Source of the DNA: Vulcanimicrobiota bacterium
Lineage (GTDB): Bacteria > Vulcanimicrobiota > Vulcanimicrobiia > Vulcanimicrobiales > Vulcanimicrobiaceae
Reading direction: 5' to 3'
Length of the DNA: 15,903 nucleotides
Assembly: GCA_014304965.1 (NCBI GenBank)
Contig: JACRTZ010000119.1
Location: forward strand, 1 to 15,903
The notes beneath the pieces were generated by a model. It had not been told where the DNA came from, made no database searches, and worked only from the letters and a program-made list of their open reading frames with translations. How positions within the stretch are numbered: position 1 is the stretch's first letter; each line of letters opens with the position of its first letter. A program made the position numbers and the translations under genes. This document shows, in pieces, positions 1-10,993 of the stretch.

Positions 1-2
1 AC

Positions 3-2398
<2,396 letters not shown>

Positions 2399-2399
2399 G

Positions 2400-2424
2400 G
2401 CCTGCTCGGCTCGGCCGGGCGGGT
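2400..2424 (+). terminator. GC-rich hairpin after gyrB, possible terminator
   Basis: Two bases after the gyrB stop codon, 2400-2410 can pair with 2414-2424 as an 11-base stem (three G-U wobbles) around a TCG loop. A run of five T lies at 2437-2441, but 12 bases beyond the stem, so this is not a textbook intrinsic terminator. It may end or weaken gyrB transcripts or simply stabilise the 3' end. Confidence 0.35.
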
Positions 2425-2446
2425 GACGCCGAAACCTTTTTCCTGG

Positions 2447-2462
2447 GGTTTTCCTGAAAACC
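2447..2462. repeat. Small perfect inverted repeat in the gyrB-tamB gap
   Basis: GGTTTT (2447-2452) and AAAACC (2457-2462) form a perfect 6-base inverted repeat around CCTG. It is AT-rich in an otherwise GC-rich stretch. It could be a weak hairpin or a protein binding site; it has no T run after it. Confidence 0.4.
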
Positions 2463-2463
2463 G

Positions 2464-2493
2464 TTAGGCGAGCACGTTGCGGCGCAATATAAC
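2464..2493 (+). promoter_or_regulatory. Possible sigma-70-like promoter for tamB
   Basis: TATAAC at 2488-2493 is close to the -10 consensus and sits in the only AT-rich patch before tamB. The matching -35 region (TTAGGC at 2464-2469, 18-base spacer) is a poor match. If real, it would give a leader of only about 10-15 bases before the GTG at 2511. Weak evidence. Confidence 0.22.
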
Positions 2494-2501
2494 GTTCATA
2501 C

Positions 2502-2505
2502 GGAG
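2502..2505 (+). promoter_or_regulatory. Ribosome binding site of tamB
   Basis: GGAG ends five bases before a GTG at 2511. It fixes the GTG as the start, which also places the membrane anchor at the expected N-terminal position. Confidence 0.6.
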
Positions 2506-2510
2506 CAATC

Positions 2511-5500
2511 GTGGATCGTTATAGGAACCGCAAGAGCGTCGCATTAGGGCTGGTCCTCCTGGGGATCGTGCTCGCTGTGGCGTTTCGCGCGCCGCTCGTT
2601 CGGGCGGGGCTGGCGGCGGCGATCGACCTCGCAACGGGCTACCGGGTGTCCTTTGAGTCCGTTCACCTCCGCTGGAACGGCGCGACCGCCGAGGGCGTGG
2701 ACGCACGGCGCGGCGCAGACGACGTCCTCCACGCCAGGCGCCTCGCGCTGGGCTATTCGCTGCGCGACCTTTTGCCTGGTGGCAAGCACCGCTACGGCTT
2801 GCGCGACCTCGCGTTGAGCGACGCCACCCTGACCGTCATCCGGCGGCCCGACGGGACGTTCAACGTCGGAGGCGGGACCGGCGCGACGGCAGCGCCCGGG
2901 CTGCCTGCCCCCGGCGCGGGAACGCCGCTCGTCCTCAACGCGCGAGTGGAAGGCTTGAACGTCATCGTCCTCGATCCATATCGGGTCGCGACCGGCTCGC
3001 GGAAGATCGCGCTGCGCGATATCCGCGTGAGCGCCGTCGTCGATACCGCCGGCGTCACGAAGTATTCGGTGCGCGGGGCGCTCTCGACGTCGGGTGCGCC
3101 GCAACCGCAGGCGTTCCGCGCGCAAGGGTTGATCGATCGCAGCGCCGGTTACGGCGTCCACCACTTGCGCATCGCGCGGCTGCCCGTTCGCGATCTCGTC
3201 AACTACGTCGTCAATTCGGAATCCACGCAATTTTTTGCGGGCATCGCCAAGAATGTGGACCTGCGAGCGTACGCGCTCGATCTCGCCGGCAAGGATCCCA
3301 GCGCGTACCACATCGCGGGCAGCGCGTATCTGGACGGCGCCGTGTTGCGCGTGCCGGGCTTGCAGCACACGCTGCGCAATCTGCAAGGCCGCCTCGACGT
3401 GTACGACGGCGGGGTCGCCGCGCCGCACTTGGATGCGACGCTCGTTCAATCGCCGGTGCGCATCGCCGGCGCCTTGTTCGGCTGGTCGCAACCGCAACTC
3501 TATCTCGGCATTCACGCGATCGCGCCCCTGCGCGAGCTGCGCACGCTGTTCGCATTTTCCAAAAATCTCGATCTGACCGGCGACGCAGAACTGCACGCGC
3601 TGGTCGAGGGTCCTGCGGCGGACCCCTTGATCGTCGCGCGTTTCGCGGCGCCGAACGCGACGTTTCTGCAATATCCGCTCCACGATACGAGCGGCGTCGC
3701 GCTGTATTACCAAAACAGCGTCACGCTGGTGCCCGCGCGCACGCATTACGGGCCGATCTCGGTCGTCGCGCGCGGGACCCTCGATCTCGGGAAGACCGCG
3801 AATTCACATTTAATAATCGAAGCGGATGCGCCCGCGCGCAGCCTGCCGTATCTCGCGCAAATCATGCCGTACGCGCCGCTTCACCTCAGCGCTTTGATCG
3901 AAGGCGGGGATCTGGCGCTCAACGCGCGCGGCATCGTGTCGGGCGCGGGCGGCGACGACAGCTTTTCCGGGATGTTCCACGTTGACGCGCACGGCGACGG
4001 ACAGCTCGGGCCGTTCACCGTCGCGCGCAGCGACGGTTCGTCGCTCGCCGGTACGTTCTACCTCAACCGGTCGGCGAGCGAGAGCGGTTTCTGGCTCGAC
4101 GCGCGGCATTTTCGACTGACGGAATCCGCTCCGCCGCACGTCACGCTGCCGGGCCTGCCGTCGCTCGCGCCGCCGGACTTCGACGGCGTGCTGGACGGAA
4201 GCATCGCGGGGCAAGGGACGCCTTCGAACTTCTATCTTGCCGGCCGGATCCACGGCAGCGGCATCGTCTATGGAAAATACGCGATCGACGATCTCGACGC
4301 GCGCATCGCGGGCGCGCCCGGCGACGTGCGGCTCGGCACCGTCACGGCGCGGGGAACGTGGGGCCGCTTTTCCGGCCAAGGTGCGCTCGAGGGCAGCCGG
4401 CTCGCGCTCGAAGGCAACTACGCGGGCTCGTTCGATGACCTTCGCCCGTTCACGGGCGACCTCGGCGCGCGAGGTCCGATCGACGGACCGGTCGCGGCCG
4501 AATTTGGGCCGGACCGAACGGTCGTGCAGGCGCGCGGCGCCTCAAGTCGCGGCGCGACGGTGCACGGCGTACCCGTGGACCGCTTGGACGGTACGCTGGC
4601 ACTGGTCGGGAAGCGGCTCGACATTTACGCCGCGACCGCCGACGTGGGCGGCGGCACCTTCGCCGCTGCCGGCTCGCTCGGCGGCGGAAGAACGCTCGGC
4701 GTATCGCTCGCCGGCGTCAAGGCGGCCTCGGTCGGAGCTGCCGGTTCGGCCCTGCAAGCCGGAACGCTGGCCGCCATCGGCAGCGTCGCGTACGAAGCCG
4801 GCGGCACCCCGACCTTCGACGGCGGGGTCGCCCTCGATCGCGGACGCGTGCGTTCACTCGGCGTCACCGCGAGCGGCGATGTTGTCGCCAATGCAAACAC
4901 GCTCACGCTCGCGGATACCGATGCGCTGCTCGGATCGGCCTACGGCGTGGTCGGCGGGACGGTGCGCGGATTCGGCGGCGGCCGTCCCGCCTACGATCTC
5001 ACGGTTGCCGCGCGCGACGTTCCGCTCGCGGCGTTTGCGCGCGTAGCGTTACCCAAACGCCACGATATCGCGGGCACCCTCGATGCGAACCTTGCGATCT
5101 CCGGCGCCGGGATGGCGCCGACCGTCAGCGGCAACGTCGCCTTGTCGGAAGGCACGTTCAACGGCCAGGCTTTTCACGATGCGCGCGCCGACATTCGGTA
5201 TGTTGCGGGGATGCTGGCGGCGCGCCGCGGCGCGATCGTCGTCGGTTCGACGCGCGCCGCGTTCGATGCCGACCTGCACGGCGCGGACGCCACCCTGAAC
5301 CTCAACGTTCCGCACGCGGACCTGGCGGATTTCGACGATCTGTTCGACACCGGGGACACGCTCGGCGGCAAGGGCCGCATCGTGGGCTCGTTCGTCAAAG
5401 CGGGCGACGCGATTCGCAGTCAAGCCGACGTTGCGATCGCGGGTTTGCGCTATCGCCGTTTCGATCTCGGCGACGCGGTCGCGCGCTGGAGCGGCCGCGG

Positions 5501-7724
5501 TTCGCAGCTGGACACGCACATCGCGTTCGGCGGAATCTCGGGACGTTTGGAAGCAAACGGCACGGTCGCGCTCGCGCGCCATTCGTCGGCATTGCGGCTG
5601 CTGCAGCGCTCGAGTTTTGATGGCACCGCGAAGCTGACCGGCCTCGACCTCGGCGTGTGGCTGCCGGTGCTCGGCTATCGCGCGCCCGTCGTCGGGCGCA
5701 TTGACGGCGACGCGCGGCTGCACGGACCGCTCGAGAATCCGGACTTGCATCTGACCGCAAGCATGCTCGGCGGCATCGTCGGCAAGTATCCGATCGATCG
5801 CGCCGTTCTGACGCTTGACTCCGATCTGCATCGCGCGATCGTGCGCGCGGCCGAAGTCGACGTCGCGAACGTGGCACTTACCGCTTCGGGCACGTTCGGA
5901 TTCCGCGCGAACGACCCGCTGCAACTCGCGTTGCACGCGAAGACCCCGAACGTCGGCGTGCTCGGTTCGAAATTCGTGGGCGCGCAGTTTCCGATGACCG
6001 GCATGCTCGAGGCCGACGTGCGCATAGACGGCCCGCGCTCGAAACCGCGCGTCAACGGCGGCTTCGATCTCGAGCAGGCGACGTTGCACGGCGTCGCCGT
6101 CACGCGCGGCCTCGGCGAAATTGCGCTCGAGGGACGGACGATCGTCTTGACCGGCGGCGAGATCAACTTCGCGCGCGGCTCGCTGCTCCTCGCGGGCTCG
6201 GTTCCGCTGACGCTCGATCCGTTCGGGTTCGGCCCTGCCTCCGCGCCGCTCGGCTTAGAACTGGCCGCGAAGGGCATTGATCTCACCAACTTTGCACCGT
6301 TGCTGCCGCACAACTCGACGCTCAAGGGCCAACTCGACGGGCGCGTCGCGCTGACCGGCAAGGTTTCCGACCCGCAACTCGTCGGCGAGCTTTCGCTCGC
6401 CGGCGGCGCGCTGCAAAGCCCGTACGAACGCGTTCCGCTGACGAACATGGCCGCGAAGGTCAGCTTCACGTCCAAGACGATCGCGCTGGAATCGCTGCAC
6501 GCCGACGCCGGCGCCGGCACGCTCGACGCTACCGGAAACGCGACCGTCCCCGATCTCGTGCGGCCGGGCGCCGACGCGACCTACGCGGTGCATTTGCGCG
6601 CGAACAAGATGCAACTCGACCTGCCGACGTTCGGCCGCGGGCAGGTTGACGGCACGGTCGCCATCACCCACGCTCCAGGCAAACCGGCGCTCATCGGCGG
6701 CAACGCGACCCTCTCGAACGCCGTGATCCCGTTCTCGGCGTTGCTGCTCGCGAGCGGCGGATCGAGCGTGGCCGGGTTTGTGGACCCGACCGCCGCAGCG
6801 GGCCCCGCGCGGCCCGACGTTGCGTTTGCGCTCGACGTGGCCGCCGGCAACAACGTGCGCGTGCGCAGCGGCAACGTAGACCTGGGCGGCAAGGGCAAAC
6901 TCAGCGTAGGCGGCTCGCTCGTCTCGGGCCTGCAGCTTTCGGGCGCGTTCGATTCGACCGGCGGAACGCTCAGCTATTTCAACACCGTTTTCCGCGTGCA
7001 GAACGGCACGGTCACATTCTCTCCCGATCAGGGCGTCATTCCGTCGCTCGACGCCGTCGCGATCACGCACGTCATCAATCCCGATCCAAACGCCGCGCGC
7101 AATCCGACCGGCAGCGCCGACATCACCCTCGACGTCACTGGGCCGGTCACGCAAATGAACATCGCTCTCTCTTCGGATCCGACCTACGATCGCCAGACGA
7201 TCCTGGGACTGCTGCTCAACGCACCGGCGATCGGCGCGACCAACATCTTTAACGATACCGGCACGGGTGTGCCGAGCGGCGTGGCGGTCAACAGGGGCAG
7301 CGGCGAGCTTTCGGTCGCCCAGGAGGCCTTCGGCATCCTCAACGCCCAGTTCACCCGCAACCTGCTCGCGCCGGTAGAAACGACGCTGGGCGGCGCGCTC
7401 GGCCTTTCGAACCTGGCCTTTAACCTGGATTACGGCGGCGGTTTCGGCTTAAGCGCACGTAAAGTGCTCGGCAAGCGGATGGACATCATCTACGCGCAGA
7501 CTTTTTCGTATCCGTACCGGCAGATGTTCGGGTTCGACATCCGCCCCAACGACTCGATAGCCGCGCAGTTCACCGTGTTTCAAACGTTGGGCTCCCAGGG
7601 GGTCGGCGCGTTCACGCCGATTGCGGTCAGCCCGTTTGCGCCCGGCAACCAGCGAATCACCGCCTCGGTCCCTTCCGGAGGCACAAGCGGTTTTTCGTTT
7701 TCTTTACAACGGCTCTTTCCATGA
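2511..7724 (+). CDS. tamB: TamB-like translocation and assembly module protein (AsmA/DUF490 superfamily)
   Basis: The 1737-residue protein has one N-terminal membrane helix (about residues 9-28, preceded by basic residues), so it should be anchored in the inner membrane with the bulk in the periplasm. The middle consists of long beta-rich stretches of glycine- and aspartate-rich strands, expected of the lipid-channel-like beta-taco fold of TamB/AsmA proteins. The C-terminal TamB domain is recognisable: a GGTLSYFNTVFRVQNGTVTF segment near residue 1484, the SSDPTYDRQTILGLLLN segment around 1555-1571 (compare SDPPL-type motifs in the family), and a final phenylalanine near the end. In Proteobacteria TamB works with TamA in outer-membrane protein insertion and is implicated in phospholipid transport to the outer membrane. 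Here no TamA is adjacent and bamA follows, so pairing with BamA is the natural inference. It is longer than E. coli TamB (about 1260 residues). Start codon GTG. Confidence 0.92.
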   Translation: MDRYRNRKSVALGLVLLGIVLAVAFRAPLVRAGLAAAIDLATGYRVSFESVHLRWNGATAEGVDARRGADDVLHARRLALGYSLRDLLPGGKHRYGLRDLALSDATLTVIRRPDGTFNVGGGTGATAAPGLPAPGAGTPLVLNARVEGLNVIVLDPYRVATGSRKIALRDIRVSAVVDTAGVTKYSVRGALSTSGAPQPQAFRAQGLIDRSAGYGVHHLRIARLPVRDLVNYVVNSESTQFFAGIAKNVDLRAYALDLAGKDPSAYHIAGSAYLDGAVLRVPGLQHTLRNLQGRLDVYDGGVAAPHLDATLVQSPVRIAGALFGWSQPQLYLGIHAIAPLRELRTLFAFSKNLDLTGDAELHALVEGPAADPLIVARFAAPNATFLQYPLHDTSGVALYYQNSVTLVPARTHYGPISVVARGTLDLGKTANSHLIIEADAPARSLPYLAQIMPYAPLHLSALIEGGDLALNARGIVSGAGGDDSFSGMFHVDAHGDGQLGPFTVARSDGSSLAGTFYLNRSASESGFWLDARHFRLTESAPPHVTLPGLPSLAPPDFDGVLDGSIAGQGTPSNFYLAGRIHGSGIVYGKYAIDDLDARIAGAPGDVRLGTVTARGTWGRFSGQGALEGSRLALEGNYAGSFDDLRPFTGDLGARGPIDGPVAAEFGPDRTVVQARGASSRGATVHGVPVDRLDGTLALVGKRLDIYAATADVGGGTFAAAGSLGGGRTLGVSLAGVKAASVGAAGSALQAGTLAAIGSVAYEAGGTPTFDGGVALDRGRVRSLGVTASGDVVANANTLTLADTDALLGSAYGVVGGTVRGFGGGRPAYDLTVAARDVPLAAFARVALPKRHDIAGTLDANLAISGAGMAPTVSGNVALSEGTFNGQAFHDARADIRYVAGMLAARRGAIVVGSTRAAFDADLHGADATLNLNVPHADLADFDDLFDTGDTLGGKGRIVGSFVKAGDAIRSQADVAIAGLRYRRFDLGDAVARWSGRGSQLDTHIAFGGISGRLEANGTVALARHSSALRLLQRSSFDGTAKLTGLDLGVWLPVLGYRAPVVGRIDGDARLHGPLENPDLHLTASMLGGIVGKYPIDRAVLTLDSDLHRAIVRAAEVDVANVALTASGTFGFRANDPLQLALHAKTPNVGVLGSKFVGAQFPMTGMLEADVRIDGPRSKPRVNGGFDLEQATLHGVAVTRGLGEIALEGRTIVLTGGEINFARGSLLLAGSVPLTLDPFGFGPASAPLGLELAAKGIDLTNFAPLLPHNSTLKGQLDGRVALTGKVSDPQLVGELSLAGGALQSPYERVPLTNMAAKVSFTSKTIALESLHADAGAGTLDATGNATVPDLVRPGADATYAVHLRANKMQLDLPTFGRGQVDGTVAITHAPGKPALIGGNATLSNAVIPFSALLLASGGSSVAGFVDPTAAAGPARPDVAFALDVAAGNNVRVRSGNVDLGGKGKLSVGGSLVSGLQLSGAFDSTGGTLSYFNTVFRVQNGTVTFSPDQGVIPSLDAVAITHVINPDPNAARNPTGSADITLDVTGPVTQMNIALSSDPTYDRQTILGLLLNAPAIGATNIFNDTGTGVPSGVAVNRGSGELSVAQEAFGILNAQFTRNLLAPVETTLGGALGLSNLAFNLDYGGGFGLSARKVLGKRMDIIYAQTFSYPYRQMFGFDIRPNDSIAAQFTVFQTLGSQGVGAFTPIAVSPFAPGNQRITASVPSGGTSGFSFSLQRLFP

Positions 7725-7881
7725 AGACGAAAGGGGCGGACCGAGCAAGCACCGCGCCCGGAGCCCAGGGGGCTCCCGGGACCCGCGTGGCAAAAAGGGA
7801 GCCGGTCGCGGCCGACGCTTGGCGCTCGTGACGCCACCCACCACCCCGCGCACGTTCGCGGGTCGAAGGACTGCTCTGTAG
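7725..7881 (+). other. Intergenic gap between tamB and bamA with an imperfect GC-rich hairpin
   Basis: This is the longest gap in the window. CCCGGAGCC (7757-7765) can pair with GGCTCCCGGG (7771-7780) around a 5-base loop with one bulged C. No T run follows, so it is not a clear terminator. I see no convincing promoter hexamers. GAAGGA at 7865-7870 is the likely ribosome binding site for bamA, 11 bases before its first ATG. Confidence 0.45.
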
Positions 7882-10176
7882 ATGATGCCATTTCGCACCG
7901 CGAGCCGGTGCCTCGCTGCGCTCGGCGCAATTTGCTGGCTGCTTCAACCGTCGCTCGCCTCGAGCGCGCCGGCTTCGCCGTCCGCGCCGATCGTGATCAG
8001 CGTCGACGTGTCCGGCAACGCGCACGTTCCGACCGATCGCATCCTTTCAGTCGTGCGCACGAAAGCCGGCGATCCGTTCGACGAGAAAATCGTGCAAGCC
8101 GACATCGCCGCGATTTTCGACCTCGGCTATTTCACCGACCAGGTGCCGCCGCTGATCCGTCAGCGTCCCGACGGTATCGCGGTGACGTTCCGCGTCGTTG
8201 AAAACCCGGTCGTCAAGGACATCGTCATCACCGGCAACGACCACGTCGCGAAAGATACGCTGCTGGCACTGATGGACACGGCGGTGGGCCAAGTCTTCAA
8301 CACGAGCACGTTCCGCCAAGACGTCATCAAGATCAATTCGTATTACGACAAGATCGGTTACGGCGGCCAGTTGCCGACCCACATCATCGCGCTGAACATC
8401 TCGAACGACGGCGTGCTGAGCCTGACGATTCGCGAAGGTCTCACGGTCGCGCACATCATCATTGTCGGGCCGCCCGAAGGCAACCCGATCCTTCCGCCAA
8501 ACCTGATCAAGGGCGCGCTCACCCTCAAAGAGGGCCAACCCTACTCCGACGACGCGCGCGACAAAGATTACGAGAACATCAAGAAGTTGTACGAGAAGTA
8601 CGACCTGCAGATCGGCGACTTCGAGGCCGGCATCGATCCCACGTCGGTGGATAACGTCAAAGGCACCGCCGACGTAAAGTACGACATTCACGTCGCCGTC
8701 GTCGGCGCCGTGCAGATCACGGGCAACACCAAGACCAAAGACGAGGTCATCCGGCGCCAGCTGCGGCTGCGCCCCGGCATGATCATCACCCAAGGCTTGC
8801 TGCACCGCGACTACGACCGGCTCAACAATCTCGGATTCTTCGAAAAGGTCGAGCTGAACCCCAAGCCCGGCCCCGATCCCAAGAAGCCCTATCAGGTCAC
8901 GCTGAATTGGAACCTCAAAGAACAGCGGACGGGCACCGCGCAAATCGGCGCCGGATATTCCGGCGGTCCGAACGGTCAGGGCTTAACCGGCACGCTTTCC
9001 TACGCCGAGAACAACATCAACGGTACGGGCAACGGCGCGCAGGTCCGGTTCGAGCGCGGCTCGCGCGTGTCGACCGCATCGCTCTCGTTCTCGATCCCGT
9101 ATCTCGGCAGCACGCCCAAGACGCAGAAGTACAGCTTGGGCGCGTCCATCTTTTCGCAAAACCTGACGAACTTCTATCAGGTCTATCAGGCGTCCGCGGC
9201 GCAAGCCGTCGGAGGCAATCCCATCGCCTGTTCGACGATCCCACCCTACACGTGTCCGGGTACGACCTCGACCGGAGCGGCCGGAACGATTCCGGTCGTG
9301 CTGACGCCCAACTCAAATCTGCTCAGCGGCGTCGCCGCGCAGTATGGCAATCGCTCGAACGGACTCACGCTCAACCTCGGCCGCCGCTTGAGCGACATCT
9401 TCACGGCTTCACTCGGCGTCAGCGTGCAGCGCCTGAGGACCTCGGTAGATTTGCCGTCGCCGTTCTTCCTGGCCGGCACGCAGAACTTTTTCAACGCGCC
9501 GACCACGAATAATCCGCTCGACACGTCCCAGAACGGGACGTCGACGCTCGGCATCGCGGCGAGCTCGATCGCCAACACGGCGAGCGGCCGAGGCTTCAAC
9601 CTGCAAAGTTTGACCCTCGGGCTGCAGGCCGACTCGCGCGACGACATCTTCAACCCGCGCCGCGGCACGTTCGCCAACTTCACCCAGGAAGTCTCGGGCA
9701 AATACGTCGGTTCGGCCTTCGCCTACACCATCACGACGATCGACGCGGCGCGTTTCTATCCCGTGAAGAACGCGACGCTCGGTCTGCACGCGATCATCGG
9801 CATGACCACCGGCGCCATACCGCCCAACAAGCTGTTCGTCTTTTCGGATCAGCAGTTGCGCGGCTACTCGGCCGTGTATTACGGCACCGAGGAGCGGCTC
9901 GGGCAAGTGGAGTTGCGGATCCCCGTCACGCAAGATCGCAGCTTCAACTTCGCGCTCTTCGGCGATTATGGTTCGCTGCGCATCCGCGGCGCGACGCCGA
10001 TCGTCGACAGCTTCGGCAACGTCGTCGTCGACTACAACAAGTGGATTTACCACGGCGACGCGGGCGTCGGGCTGCGTTTCGACGTCAAGCAACTCGGCTT
10101 CCGGTCGATCCGCCTCGACCTTGCGCGCGGTAAGGGCGGCAGCCACACCAGTTTCGGAATAGGACAGAGCTTCTAA
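7882..10176 (+). CDS. bamA: BamA-family outer membrane protein assembly factor
   Basis: BamA is the outer-membrane barrel that folds and inserts other beta-barrel proteins. The 764-residue product starts with a signal peptide (hydrophobic stretch about residues 10-26, probable cleavage after PSLA). I count four POTRA domains from repeated strand-start motifs: about 37-110 (ISVDVSGN), 111-187 (IVITGN), 188-273 (IIIVGP) and 274-352 (VQITGN, ending with the LGFFEKVEL type segment). The rest, about 353-764, is the barrel. It contains the conserved RGY motif of the Omp85 family at 660-662 and ends in phenylalanine, the usual barrel signal. A long insertion near 445-475 carries cysteines C450 and C458, possibly a disulfide in a surface loop. 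Start: the first of two adjacent ATG codons. The gene leads the run of skp-like and lpx genes, the first following after only 4 bases. TamA is an alternative family member, but the POTRA number and neighbours favour BamA. Confidence 0.93.
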   Translation: MMPFRTASRCLAALGAICWLLQPSLASSAPASPSAPIVISVDVSGNAHVPTDRILSVVRTKAGDPFDEKIVQADIAAIFDLGYFTDQVPPLIRQRPDGIAVTFRVVENPVVKDIVITGNDHVAKDTLLALMDTAVGQVFNTSTFRQDVIKINSYYDKIGYGGQLPTHIIALNISNDGVLSLTIREGLTVAHIIIVGPPEGNPILPPNLIKGALTLKEGQPYSDDARDKDYENIKKLYEKYDLQIGDFEAGIDPTSVDNVKGTADVKYDIHVAVVGAVQITGNTKTKDEVIRRQLRLRPGMIITQGLLHRDYDRLNNLGFFEKVELNPKPGPDPKKPYQVTLNWNLKEQRTGTAQIGAGYSGGPNGQGLTGTLSYAENNINGTGNGAQVRFERGSRVSTASLSFSIPYLGSTPKTQKYSLGASIFSQNLTNFYQVYQASAAQAVGGNPIACSTIPPYTCPGTTSTGAAGTIPVVLTPNSNLLSGVAAQYGNRSNGLTLNLGRRLSDIFTASLGVSVQRLRTSVDLPSPFFLAGTQNFFNAPTTNNPLDTSQNGTSTLGIAASSIANTASGRGFNLQSLTLGLQADSRDDIFNPRRGTFANFTQEVSGKYVGSAFAYTITTIDAARFYPVKNATLGLHAIIGMTTGAIPPNKLFVFSDQQLRGYSAVYYGTEERLGQVELRIPVTQDRSFNFALFGDYGSLRIRGATPIVDSFGNVVVDYNKWIYHGDAGVGLRFDVKQLGFRSIRLDLARGKGGSHTSFGIGQSF

Positions 10177-10180
10177 CACG

Positions 10181-10993
10181 ATGCGTACGTTGTTTCATCC
10201 CCGAGTCGCCGCAGCGGCGGCCGCGCTCGTTCTTGCGGTCGCGATGCTGGCGCCGGCAACGCTTGCGGCAGACGTGACCGACATCGGTTACGTCGACCAG
10301 ACGCAGCTGTCGAACATCCCGCGCTTCGCCGCGGCTAACCGGCAGCTCGCGCAGTACAAGGCGGATCTCGACCGGCAGTTCGCAGCCCGCATGCGCGGCG
10401 TGAAGAACGCAAGCGATCAGGGTCGCATCGCCCAAGAGTTTCAAAACAAGATGGCGGCGCGTCAGCGCGATGCGCTCGGACCGCTCTTCCAGCGGGCCCA
10501 GGTGGCCATCGCCTCGGTTGCGTCCACCAAGAATCTGTCGGTCGTGTTGGACAAGCGGATCGTCATCATGGGCGGTCAGGACATCACCCGCAACGTGATC
10601 GATCTGTTCAACGGCGTCGGCGATCCCGTGCCGCCGGTCAGCACGCCGCCGCCGTCGTCCGTCGGCTTCGTGGATCAAGTGCAGATCAACGCGCTGCGCA
10701 AAGTGAAGGCTGCCAACGACGACTTCGTCAAGTTCCAGCAAGAGCAGTCCAACGCCGCGCAGCAGAAGATGAAATCGGCGAAGAGCGATGCCGACCGTCA
10801 GCAGATCTTCAAGGACATGCAGAAGACCTTGCTGGACAAGAAAAAGCAAACGATCGATCCGATGGTCGATCAGGTCAAGCGCGCGATCGCCGTCGTGGCG
10901 AAAAAGAAGAACTTGCTGCTCGTCATCGACCGCTCGAACCTGATCTACGGCGGAACCGATATCACCTCGGATGTCAGCGCCGAGCTCAAGTAG
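10181..10993 (+). CDS. Periplasmic chaperone with two tandem Skp/OmpH domains
   Basis: Skp/OmpH proteins hold unfolded outer-membrane proteins in the periplasm. This 270-residue product has a signal peptide (hydrophobic 9-28, cleavage near residue 29 or 30) and then two Skp units. Unit 1 begins IGYVDQ at 35-40 and closes with GGQDIT at 131-136. Unit 2 begins VGFVDQ at 161-166 and closes with GGTDIT at 257-262. Both landmarks repeat at exactly 126 residues, showing a tandem duplication. Between the landmarks each unit is a charged, glutamine- and lysine-rich helical hairpin, the tentacle of Skp. The linker around 150-160 is proline-rich (PVPPVSTPPP). Typical Skp is a single unit of about 160 residues that trimerises. 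The gene starts 4 bases after bamA with no strong ribosome binding site, so coupling to bamA is likely. The next gene overlaps its last 23 bases. Confidence 0.88.
   Translation: MRTLFHPRVAAAAAALVLAVAMLAPATLAADVTDIGYVDQTQLSNIPRFAAANRQLAQYKADLDRQFAARMRGVKNASDQGRIAQEFQNKMAARQRDALGPLFQRAQVAIASVASTKNLSVVLDKRIVIMGGQDITRNVIDLFNGVGDPVPPVSTPPPSSVGFVDQVQINALRKVKAANDDFVKFQQEQSNAAQQKMKSAKSDADRQQIFKDMQKTLLDKKKQTIDPMVDQVKRAIAVVAKKKNLLLVIDRSNLIYGGTDITSDVSAELK

Noticed and set aside
2544..3746. A 400-codon open frame on the minus strand inside tamB
   Set aside because: Same reason: arginine-rich shadow of a real gene, with no domain or ribosome binding site.
7621..7881. An 86-codon plus-strand frame ending just before bamA
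   Set aside because: It overlaps the end of tamB, has low-complexity arginine, proline and glycine-rich content and no recognisable motif.
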